From: Verrucomicrobiota bacterium
GTDB taxonomy: Bacteria; Verrucomicrobiota; Verrucomicrobiia; Limisphaerales; JAHEOI01
DNA: 13,024 bases
Assembly (NCBI GenBank): GCA_018610125.1
Contig: JAHEOI010000239.1
Location: 1-13,024 of the forward strand
Reading direction: 5' to 3'
The position numbers and the translations under genes are program-made. Below the pieces are notes generated by a model. That model was given only the letters and a program-made list of their open reading frames with translations. It searched no databases and was not told where the DNA came from. This document shows positions 7,674 through 13,024 of this stretch, piece after piece (position 1 is the first letter of the stretch; each line of letters opens with the position of its first letter).

Positions 7674-7890
7674 AATATACGAAGGATGAACAAGCGAAGG
7701 CGTTTTTTCAACTGTTAGGGTCCTTGATCCTTGATGCTTATCCACTCATCGACTCCGACACTCCGACACTCTCTTGCTCCCTCTGTCATTATCGGCGTCC
7801 GTCGCGGGCACTCCTCTTTGTGGAAAAATTTTGACATAAATCGTTTTTTGCATAGCCTCGAGCCAAAACGTTAAAGGATCATCGTAGCAT
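7674..7890. promoter_or_regulatory. Divergent intergenic region between zwf and the epimerase gene
   Basis: For the rightward gene, a perfect TTGACA box lies at 7831-7836 with a weak -10 candidate (TAGCCT, 7853-7858, 16-bp spacing) and an AAAGGA ribosome binding site at 7873-7878, 12 nt before the ATG. For zwf I see no convincing promoter. A TATATT lies right before the ATG but is too close to it to serve as a usual -10. An exact 8-bp tandem duplication (CTCCGACA at 7753-7760 and 7761-7768) lies just upstream of the alternative zwf GTG. No other gene is apparent here. Confidence 0.45.
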
Positions 7891-8736
7891 ATGAGATTTG
7901 GCATTAATACCTTTTTATTCACATCACCGTTCACGAACGAGAGCACCTCGTTATTCAAGCAATTCAAGCGGTGGGGATTCGATACCGTCGAGCTGGCGAT
8001 TGAAGATCCTTCCCACATCGATCCGGAGCGGATCAAGGCCGAGCTCGATAAAGCGAAGCTGAGCTGCGGCTCTGTCTGCGCTGCAATGGGGCCCGGTCGA
8101 GATTTGCGAGGCCCCGCCAAAGACCAAAAGACCGGCATGGACTACATGAAGGCCTTATTGGATCAGATGGTTGTCTTGGAGTGCCCAAGTCTCATCGGCC
8201 CGGTTTACTCGTCGGTCGGAAGGGCCGAAGCGGTCTCAGCCGCAGACTATCGCAAACAGTGGCAAACGGTCGTCAAAAACCTGAAGGCCCTTACGAGCTA
8301 CGCCGAAAAACGAAACAAGCAAATCTGCTTGGAGCCACTCAACCGGTTTGAAACCGATTTCATCAACACGTGCGACCAAGGGCTTAACTTGATCAAAGAT
8401 GTCGGCAGCTCCGCGCTCAAGCTCCACCTCGACACCTTCCATATGAACATCGAGGAGAAGGATCCGGCCAAGGCCATTCGTAAAGCCGGCAAGCGCCTGG
8501 GACACTTCCACGCATGCGGCAATGACCGTGGCACTCCGGGCAAGGATCACATCGATTGGGAATCGATCGCGTCGGCGCTTAAGCAAGTCCGCTACAACGA
8601 AGATGTCGTGATCGAGTCCTTCACTCCGGAAGTCAAGGTGATTGCTCGAGCCGCCGCGATCTGGCGCAAGTTTGAGCCGACCCGGAACGAAATCGCCACC
8701 AAGGGGATCCGTTTCCTAAAGCAGACACTTAAATAA
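7891..8736 (+). CDS. D-psicose/D-tagatose 3-epimerase-like sugar epimerase
   Basis: A 281-residue TIM-barrel protein of the AP-endonuclease-2-like sugar isomerase family, most like ketose 3-epimerases, which interconvert ketohexoses such as fructose and psicose or tagatose and sorbose. Metal ligands are visible as E148 (CLEPLNRFE), D181 (HLDTFHMNIEE), H207 (GHFHACG) and E242 (VIESF). Substrate-contacting E154, H184 and R213 also fit. Each is exactly two positions below the numbering I recall for the Agrobacterium D-psicose 3-epimerase (E150, D183, H209, E244, E156, H186, R215), which argues for an active enzyme of this type. The exact substrate cannot be read from sequence; L-ribulose or an inositol-pathway keto sugar is possible. 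It has its own probable promoter, divergent from zwf, and converges with dciA. Confidence 0.85.
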   Translation: MRFGINTFLFTSPFTNESTSLFKQFKRWGFDTVELAIEDPSHIDPERIKAELDKAKLSCGSVCAAMGPGRDLRGPAKDQKTGMDYMKALLDQMVVLECPSLIGPVYSSVGRAEAVSAADYRKQWQTVVKNLKALTSYAEKRNKQICLEPLNRFETDFINTCDQGLNLIKDVGSSALKLHLDTFHMNIEEKDPAKAIRKAGKRLGHFHACGNDRGTPGKDHIDWESIASALKQVRYNEDVVIESFTPEVKVIARAAAIWRKFEPTRNEIATKGIRFLKQTLK

Positions 8737-8754
8737 GCCGATCGGCGGCTTATT
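8732..8754. terminator. Shared hairpin between convergent genes, containing both stop codons
   Basis: A perfect 9-bp inverted repeat (AATAAGCCG at 8732-8740 and CGGCTTATT at 8746-8754, 5-nt loop) lies across the ends of the epimerase gene and dciA. The TAA stop of each gene is inside one arm. The arms end in TTATT on either strand, giving a weak U-tract, so it probably serves as a bidirectional terminator or 3'-end protection. Confidence 0.6.
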
Positions 8755-9190
8755 GTGCGACTCGGAAGGAGAGCCGGGCGATGGTCTCCCGGCCGAAGCT
8801 GTATTGGAGGCGTTCCAGAATCTCCCGCCGACGATAGCGAATAAGCTCATAGAGCCAGACATTGCTATCGACCGAGACAAAGAGCGTCCCTTTTCGCAGT
8901 CCGGTCGGCTGGGCGTGGGCGACGATTTTGGGATCCAATGAATGGTTCCAAACCTTGACGATCTCGGTTTCGGAACGCCGTTTTTCCAGAGAGAGTCCGT
9001 CAAGGACGTTCTTCACCACGGACTCGAGCGGCTGCGCCCTTACCGTCTTCTCTTCACGGTGGGCGCCCACATCAAAGCCATGCCACTGGCTGAGGATTTG
9101 CTCGCGCGCCTTGGCAGTCGAATCCGACTTTTCATGCCGTTTCGGCTGCTGCTTCTGAGGCTTCAAATCGGGATGTCGTCGGCTGCTCAT
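8750..9190 (-). CDS. dciA: DciA-like DUF721 protein
   Basis: A 146-residue protein (152 if the ATG at 9208 is used). The C-terminal half shows the DUF721/DciA pattern: LESVVKNVLDGLSLEK near the start of the domain, an IVKVWNHSLDPKIVAHAQP segment, then LRKGTLFVSVDSNVWLYELIRYRRREILERLQ. DciA proteins are thought to assist loading of the replicative helicase DnaB in bacteria that lack DnaC. The first 35 or so residues are Lys/Arg/Gln-rich and probably disordered. The 5' end overlaps the 3' end of the GH42 gene by 59 nt (77 with the longer start), and neither start has a Shine-Dalgarno sequence, so translation may be coupled to GH42. The family call is fairly good; the function is by family only. 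Confidence 0.8.
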   Translation of the reverse strand: MSSRRHPDLKPQKQQPKRHEKSDSTAKAREQILSQWHGFDVGAHREEKTVRAQPLESVVKNVLDGLSLEKRRSETEIVKVWNHSLDPKIVAHAQPTGLRKGTLFVSVDSNVWLYELIRYRRREILERLQYSFGRETIARLSFRVAQ

Positions 9191-11225
9191 CGAGTACGAC
9201 CACGCCATGTGGTGGAATATCGTATTTTCCAGTAAAGGTCGTGCCGGTTAGGAAATCGTGCATCGGCTTGTAAAACTGGACAGTAACATGGCTGTTCCCA
9301 TGGTTCAATAGGAAGAATAGCTTTGTTCCTTCCTTTTGCCGCATGCTCACCTCGATCTTGTCCGGGACTTTGAGCAAGGGATAAATCCCACAGAGCTGAC
9401 GGAGCCAATGCATCAGATCGGAGTAGAAATACTGGTGACTCATCGTCCCGATGTACACCGCCTTACCGAGGCCGAAATCATTCGCCGTCATCGCCGGCTT
9501 GCCGGCATAGAAATCCTTGCCATACGTCGCGATGACCTGGCAGCCTCTCGGCTCGATTACATCACACCATAGCCGGGCGGGATGGAGATGGCTTGTCGGG
9601 AAGGTCCCTTTGAAAACCAGGTAATTCGGCTCGTCGGGCGAAATCGGATCAAATTCCGAGATTTCCATGCCAAAGAGATCGGTCAGGTCATGGGGAATTC
9701 CATCATCCGGCGCGATGTGGTGCTCATCGACCAAGGCTGTGTTGAAGGTGCTCACCAGCACCCCGCCATTCTGGACGTACAGCTTTAGCAAATCCGCTTC
9801 CCCACCTGCCAACAATTGTAGCGACGGGGCAATAACAACCTTATAGCGCGACAAATCGTCCGTCGGTCGGGCAAAGTCAACGGGGATATCCATGTCGTGC
9901 AAGGCCGAATAAAACAGCAGCACATGATCCCTCACGTTGAAGTGCTGATTGGGCTGCTTGGGCAGCTTTTGAGACCAGATATTGTCGTGGCTGACGAGGA
10001 TGCAGGTGTCGGCATAGACTTGGGTATCCTGGATGATCGGGCCGAGCAATTTCATCTCTTCGCCAATTTGGCGAATCTCTTCATAGACTCGATTGTCGCC
10101 TCGCCCGTCATGGGTCAGGACCCCGCCATAGAATTTTTCCGAGCCGATACGCGGCTGGCGCCAAAAGAAATAGAGGACCCCATCAACACCGCGAGAAAGC
10201 AACTGATAAGTAAAGAGGCGAACCACACCCGGCCGGACCAACGAATTGACCTCCTGCCAATTCACTTGCCCTGCTTTCTGTTCCATCACCCAGAAGCCAT
10301 GCCCCCCGCCCGGCATTCTCACCCCGTCTTTCTTGAGCGACCGCATGATGTCGACCTCCATCGCATTCTGCGCCGCCCTCGACTTGACGGTCGCGTAGCT
10401 ATCCAAGGAGACGAAGTCGACGGCCTCGGCCGCATCAAAATGATCATAATGCCGGGTCAATGCCCGCAAGAGCGTCGTCACCGGCTTGTCCGGCGTCAAC
10501 TGATGCAGCAGGTCGGACTGCATTTTGATGTAGGCGACCAGGGAATCGCTCGAGAAGCGCATCCAATCGAGCACCAGCGCAGGATTGTGGACCGTCGGCG
10601 CCCGCATCGGCATCGGCACCTCCGACCAATCGGTTACGGTTTGCCCCCAAAAACGGGTGCCCATGCAGTCATTGAGCCGGTCGATGGTCTTATACTTGGC
10701 CTTCAGCCACGCATGCCAATCCTTACGCGTCTCTTCATTGTAAGAAAACTCGGTCGTGTGCGCACCGACTCCGCAGTCGATTTGCCAGGCAATAAGCTGA
10801 GGGTGATGGCCCAAGGCCTTCGCCATTGCGGTCACAATGTTGCGGCTGTACTCCCAATAGACATCGCTATTGGCAAAATAGGCGTGTCGCGTCCCCTCGT
10901 GAAGCGTTAACCCCTGCTCGTCAACCGGAAGGATTTCGGGGTGCTTTTTAGCCAGCCAAACCGGCGGGGCCGCAGTGGGGGTGGCCAAGACGACCTCGAT
11001 TTCCGCCTGCCGCATGAGATCCATGAGCCGCCATAGCCAGTCAAAATCGTAATACCCCTCTTCCGGCTCGCAAAGGCCCCATACGTATTCGCCCATGCGG
11101 ACGACGTTGACGCCGGCCGAGGCCATCAGCTCGACATCCCGATGCCAGCGGGCCTCAGGGTCCTCTTGCGTACCGGCGTAGGGGTAGACCCAATGCTCGG
11201 GGTGGTAATCGACACCAAAGTACAT
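9132..11225 (-). CDS. GH42 beta-galactosidase-like protein with altered acid/base site
   Basis: A 697-residue glycoside hydrolase family 42 protein: a TIM-barrel catalytic domain (about 1-395, beginning FGVDYHPEHW with NVVRMGEYVWG at 40-50 and TPTAAPPVW at 82-90), a trimerisation domain (about 405-620, with VVIAPSLQLL and GGVLVSTFNTALVDE), and a small C-terminal beta domain ending at about 683. No signal peptide, so cytoplasmic. The nucleophile Glu315 is present in FWVMEQKAG. The acid/base segment, normally WQxDNEYG, reads WQIDCGVG (147-154), so Asn-Glu is replaced by Cys151-Gly152. The rest of that loop (AHTTEFSY) is conserved. Either the enzyme is inactive or altered, or the sequence has a compensating pair of errors there. 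GAGGA lies 6 nt before the ATG. The gene is divergent from nrdR and overlaps dciA at its 3' end. Confidence 0.9.
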   Translation of the reverse strand: MYFGVDYHPEHWVYPYAGTQEDPEARWHRDVELMASAGVNVVRMGEYVWGLCEPEEGYYDFDWLWRLMDLMRQAEIEVVLATPTAAPPVWLAKKHPEILPVDEQGLTLHEGTRHAYFANSDVYWEYSRNIVTAMAKALGHHPQLIAWQIDCGVGAHTTEFSYNEETRKDWHAWLKAKYKTIDRLNDCMGTRFWGQTVTDWSEVPMPMRAPTVHNPALVLDWMRFSSDSLVAYIKMQSDLLHQLTPDKPVTTLLRALTRHYDHFDAAEAVDFVSLDSYATVKSRAAQNAMEVDIMRSLKKDGVRMPGGGHGFWVMEQKAGQVNWQEVNSLVRPGVVRLFTYQLLSRGVDGVLYFFWRQPRIGSEKFYGGVLTHDGRGDNRVYEEIRQIGEEMKLLGPIIQDTQVYADTCILVSHDNIWSQKLPKQPNQHFNVRDHVLLFYSALHDMDIPVDFARPTDDLSRYKVVIAPSLQLLAGGEADLLKLYVQNGGVLVSTFNTALVDEHHIAPDDGIPHDLTDLFGMEISEFDPISPDEPNYLVFKGTFPTSHLHPARLWCDVIEPRGCQVIATYGKDFYAGKPAMTANDFGLGKAVYIGTMSHQYFYSDLMHWLRQLCGIYPLLKVPDKIEVSMRQKEGTKLFFLLNHGNSHVTVQFYKPMHDFLTGTTFTGKYDIPPHGVVVLDEQPTTSRFEASEAAAETA

Positions 11226-11266
11226 AACATTCCTCGTGTCTCGGGGTTTTCAGGCTTTACACCGGC

Positions 11267-11295
11267 AGTATGCCCCAGCCCAAGCACAAATTCAA
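11267..11295 (-). promoter_or_regulatory. Probable promoter of the GH42 gene
   Basis: On the minus strand TTGAAT (11295-11290) and CATACT (11272-11267) are 17 bp apart, with four of six matches in each box. Transcription would start about 35 nt before the GH42 ATG. An inverted repeat AAGCA...TGCTT (11282-11300) overlaps the -35 box and could be an operator, which I cannot assign. Confidence 0.5.
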
Positions 11296-11314
11296 TGCTT
11301 AATTCAGCTCATTC

Positions 11315-11343
11315 TTGACCGCAATATCTTGTGGACCTATAAA
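11315..11343 (+). promoter_or_regulatory. Sigma-70-type promoter of nrdR
   Basis: TTGACC (11315-11320) and TATAAA (11338-11343) are exactly 17 bp apart, five of six matches in each box; the best promoter in the window. The start site would be near 11350, giving a leader of about 35 nt before the nrdR ATG. The spacer holds an NrdR-box-like palindrome. Confidence 0.75.
11319..11334. promoter_or_regulatory. NrdR-box-like operator 1
   Basis: CCGCAATATCTTGTGG matches 12 of 16 positions of the NrdR-box consensus I recall (ACACWATATATWGTGT), including the central AATAT and the TTGTG half. It fills the spacer of the nrdR promoter, where a bound repressor would block polymerase. Confidence 0.5.
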
Positions 11344-11350
11344 AAAACGG

Positions 11351-11366
11351 CTACATTTAAGAGTGG
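11351..11366. promoter_or_regulatory. Weak NrdR-box-like operator 2
   Basis: CTACATTTAAGAGTGG matches 9 of 16 consensus positions (ACA... and AGTG ends). Its start is 32 bp downstream of operator 1, about three helical turns, the spacing typical of paired NrdR boxes, and it covers the predicted transcription start. On its own the match would not be significant. Confidence 0.3.
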
Positions 11367-11385
11367 GCTTTTAGATTGGGCTGTT

Positions 11386-11874
11386 ATGCGTTGCCCCAAG
11401 TGCGGCTACCAAGAAAACAAGGTCATCGATTCGCGTCTCTCTCGAGAGGGAGCCACAATCCGGCGACGTCGAGAGTGCGTTAAGTGCCATCAGCGCTTTA
11501 CCACTTACGAGGAGATCCAGCACGAGGGATTGATGGTGATCAAGCGCGATGGCAAACGCGAAGAGTTCTCCAAGGAAAAGATCTTGGCGGGGCTGCGAAA
11601 GGCATGCCAGAAGCGACCGGTCAGTGCGCCGCAGATCGAGGAGCTGGTTGAAAGGGTCGTCGACGAGATCACCGACCGCTTCGAGCGCGAGATTCCGTGC
11701 ATGGAAATCGGGGAACGGGTCATGGAAGGTGTCCGAGAGCTCGACAAGGTCGCCTATGTTCGTTTCGCCAGCATTTACCGGCGGTTTGAAGAGATCAACG
11801 AGTTCGTGCAAGAAGTCCAAAAGCTTGAGGAAAAGAGAAATGATTCAGCTACACTCCGATTGCCTGGTATTTAA
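11386..11874 (+). CDS. nrdR: Transcriptional repressor NrdR
   Basis: Represses ribonucleotide reductase genes in response to ATP/dATP. The protein is 162 residues, slightly above the usual 150-160. It starts MRCPKCGYQENKVIDSR, with zinc-ribbon cysteines C3, C6, C31 and C34, followed by the HQRFTTYEEI joint. The ATP-cone (about 49-139) contains VIKRDGKREEFSKEKI, EIPCMEIGE and VAYVRFASIYRRF. The start is fixed by the MRCP opening; the frame extends 50 codons further upstream but into promoter sequence. There is no Shine-Dalgarno sequence. The 3' end overlaps the next gene by 35 nt. It has a good promoter with NrdR-box-like sites, consistent with self-repression. No ribonucleotide reductase gene is in the window. 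Confidence 0.97.
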   Translation: MRCPKCGYQENKVIDSRLSREGATIRRRRECVKCHQRFTTYEEIQHEGLMVIKRDGKREEFSKEKILAGLRKACQKRPVSAPQIEELVERVVDEITDRFEREIPCMEIGERVMEGVRELDKVAYVRFASIYRRFEEINEFVQEVQKLEEKRNDSATLRLPGI

Positions 11875-12412
11875 GACCAAAGCAGGTGAGCTCATTCCTT
11901 GCTCAGCCGAAGCCTTGACGATTGAACTGGTCCAGAAGGTCTCGTCTCCGATCGATCCGACCCTGCTTGAGGAGGCCGCGGCGAGTGTTTCACACTATTT
12001 TCAGCACGAATTGCAGCGGACTTGCATCGGCGTCGACGAATTTGCCGACGCCTTGGCGATCGTGCTGCGCAAGCTCGGCTCCGGCGTTAAGGTTCACAGC
12101 ACGGCGGGTGAGGCGACAGACGTCAAAGAGCTCGATTTGGCTCAGATGGCCGAAGAATGTTGCACGACACATTATGAGCTCGCATTTTTCCAGCAATTGC
12201 GCGAACGGATGGAGTCGGCTCTGGGTGATTCCCCTCAGCTGCTCCATGTCAAAGAATTACGTCGGTGTGTCAAGCGATTGACAGGCAACAAACGGTGGAG
12301 TCGACGTTGTCATCGCCTACGGGATCAGATTGTGGACTATCTCCGCACGTGCTGGGCCGGTGCCGCCAAGACCACCCAAACGACTGGTCGGAGTGGACTG
12401 CTGATCCATTAG
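11840..12412 (+). CDS. Unrecognised protein with degenerate ATP-cone-like N-terminus
   Basis: A 190-residue protein that I cannot name. Residues 8-80 line up with the ATP-cone of the adjacent NrdR (49-120) with a single gap: VFKTKAGELIP against VIKRDGKREEF, SAEALTIELVQKV against SKEKILAGLRKAC, the Glu-rich helix LLEEAAASVSHYFQHELQ against IEELVERVVDEITDRFER, and IGVDEFADALAIVLRKLG against MEIGERVMEGVRELD. The KRDG nucleotide-binding motif is not kept and there is no Cys4 zinc ribbon. The remainder (about 90-190) is helical-looking with a basic Lys/Arg/Cys-containing stretch (KRLTGNKRWSRRCHRLRDQI, 145-164). The ATG has GAGG 9 nt upstream, overlaps the end of nrdR by 35 nt, and the stop is 20 nt before the HIT gene. 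Co-transcription with nrdR is likely. The homology is my reading by eye. Confidence 0.7.
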   Translation: MIQLHSDCLVFKTKAGELIPCSAEALTIELVQKVSSPIDPTLLEEAAASVSHYFQHELQRTCIGVDEFADALAIVLRKLGSGVKVHSTAGEATDVKELDLAQMAEECCTTHYELAFFQQLRERMESALGDSPQLLHVKELRRCVKRLTGNKRWSRRCHRLRDQIVDYLRTCWAGAAKTTQTTGRSGLLIH

Positions 12413-12432
12413 CAGAGCGCCGAGGAGGATCT

Positions 12433-12771
12433 ATGACACTATTTGAAAAGATTATCGCCCGTGAGATTCCGGCTGATATCGTTTACGAGGACGACCAAGT
12501 GGCGGCCTTTCACGATGCCAACCCCCAGGCCCCGACTCATGTTTTGGTTGTCCCCAAAAAGCCGATTCCACGAATCGGCGACGCAACAAGCGACGATAAG
12601 GAGCTGTTGGGGCACCTCCTTCTTAAGGCGGCGGAAGTGGCCTCAAAGATTGGACTCTCCAAAGACGGCTATCGGCTCGTTCTTAATCACGGCCCCCATG
12701 CCGGCGAGTCGGTTCCTCACCTCCATTGCCACATCCTCGGAGGGCGAGCAATGCAGTGGCCCCCGGGATGA
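12433..12771 (+). CDS. HIT-family nucleotide-binding hydrolase
   Basis: A 112-residue histidine-triad protein of the HinT/PKCI type, which hydrolyses adenosine phosphoramidates and similar nucleotide conjugates; cytoplasmic dimer. It shows the N-terminal TLFEKIIAREIPADIVYEDD, the AFHDANPQAPTHVLVVPKKPI segment (25-45) and the triad PHLHCHILGG (95-104: H96, H98, H100; H98 is the nucleophile). GESVPHLH before it is typical. GAGGAGG lies 4 nt before the ATG, a strong Shine-Dalgarno sequence that supports this start over upstream in-frame codons. Last gene of the apparent nrdR transcription unit. Confidence 0.95.
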   Translation: MTLFEKIIAREIPADIVYEDDQVAAFHDANPQAPTHVLVVPKKPIPRIGDATSDDKELLGHLLLKAAEVASKIGLSKDGYRLVLNHGPHAGESVPHLHCHILGGRAMQWPPG

Positions 12772-12789
12772 GGGGGTCAAGTCCCCCGT

Positions 12790-12843
12790 CCCCTTCCCCT
12801 TCCCCTTTCACTTTCACTTTCACTTTCACTTCCACTTCCACTC
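12790..12843. repeat. Hexanucleotide tandem repeat, nine units
   Basis: Nine consecutive 6-bp units of the form YCMCTT: three CCCCTT, four TCACTT, one CCACTT, and a last CCACTC. One strand is all pyrimidine apart from the A of later units. It lies 18 nt after the HIT stop in a 175-nt gap (12772-12946) with no gene. A frame through it gives Pro-Phe and His-Phe alternation, an artefact of the repeat. Confidence 0.9.
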
Positions 12844-12946
12844 GCCCATGCTCTCGACAGCCCCAAGGCGGAGTAGCGGCGTGTGCGGCGCTTTGCCTTT
12901 TCCGGATACCACGTGGCAGGGACCGCAGCTCCTTCGGACCTCGCGG

Positions 12947-13024
12947 TCAATCCATGAAGCGCCTTAAGACATTTCCCAACCGCTCGATCCCGGCTTGTAT
13001 CTGCTCTTGGGGAACGGCACCAAA
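12947..13024 (-). CDS. C-terminal end of a probable PLP-dependent aminotransferase (partial)
   Basis: The last 25 codons and the TGA of a minus-strand gene that continues past the right edge; the frame is open to the edge. The residues read FGAVPQEQIQAGIERLGNV then LRRFMD. The pattern (E/Q)-Q-I-x-x-G-I-x-R-L-G-x-V-L is the usual end of class I/II aminotransferases, including MocR-type and LysN-type enzymes. Only this tail is visible, so substrate and exact family are unknown. Confidence 0.5.
   Translation of the reverse strand, partial: FGAVPQEQIQAGIERLGNVLRRFMD

Noticed and set aside
9897..10910. A 337-codon plus-strand open frame opposite the GH42 gene
   Set aside because: It lies wholly antisense to a clear GH42 coding sequence and its translation (many His, Arg, Pro) resembles no family; it is a shadow of codon bias.
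12875..12904. Terminator-like hairpin after the HIT gene (AGCGGCG/CGGCGCT then TTTGCCTTTT)
   Set aside because: The 7-bp stem has a central mismatch, a 4-nt loop and an interrupted T-tract; possible but too weak to annotate.
12772..12967. Coding frame through the hexamer repeat giving alternating Pro-Phe and His-Phe
   Set aside because: It is a direct consequence of the 6-bp repeat and overlaps the end of the HIT gene and the aminotransferase tail in the wrong frame.

Overview
The window is ordinary-looking bacterial chromosome of moderate-to-high GC, densely packed with housekeeping and sugar-metabolism genes. There is no rRNA, tRNA, CRISPR array, insertion sequence or clear prophage. The mix (FIST-domain protein, TrmB, short class I mannose-6-phosphate isomerase, separate AccA, Zwf-Pgl, GH42 glycosidase, DciA, NrdR), plus many starts with no Shine-Dalgarno sequence, suggests a Gram-negative heterotroph. 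Verrucomicrobiota (Opitutae-like) is my best guess from general familiarity, with only moderate confidence.

Layout. Plus strand, 3-2517: the C-terminal part of a HlyD-type adaptor, a FIST sensory protein and trmB. Minus strand, 4998-2518: accA, manA and a small four-helix membrane protein, tightly spaced and probably one operon; it meets trmB stop codon to stop codon. Minus strand, 7673-5324: zwf then pgl, the first two steps of the oxidative pentose phosphate pathway. Between pgl and accA lies about 325 bp without a gene. It holds a good minus-strand terminator preceded by a strongly self-complementary stretch that may be a structured RNA. Divergent from zwf is a D-psicose/D-tagatose 3-epimerase-like gene (7891-8736), which converges on dciA through a hairpin containing both stop codons. 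Minus strand, 11225-8750: a GH42 beta-galactosidase-like gene overlapping dciA. Plus strand, 11386-12771: nrdR, an unrecognised gene that looks like a degenerate ATP-cone protein, and a HIT-family gene. The right end has a nine-unit hexamer repeat and the last 25 residues of a probable PLP-dependent aminotransferase on the minus strand.

Points most worth a second look: (1) the GH42 protein has Cys-Gly where the family has the Asn-Glu pair carrying the catalytic acid/base, while its nucleophile Glu is intact; (2) the gene after nrdR aligns by eye, with one gap, to the ATP-cone of NrdR but has no zinc ribbon; (3) an NrdR-box-like palindrome sits inside the nrdR promoter spacer, with a weaker second copy 32 bp downstream; (4) the possible pseudoknotted RNA between pgl and accA. 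Much of the rest is sugar-phosphate and precursor metabolism (ManA, Zwf, Pgl, epimerase, GH42, AccA) with no single dedicated pathway evident.
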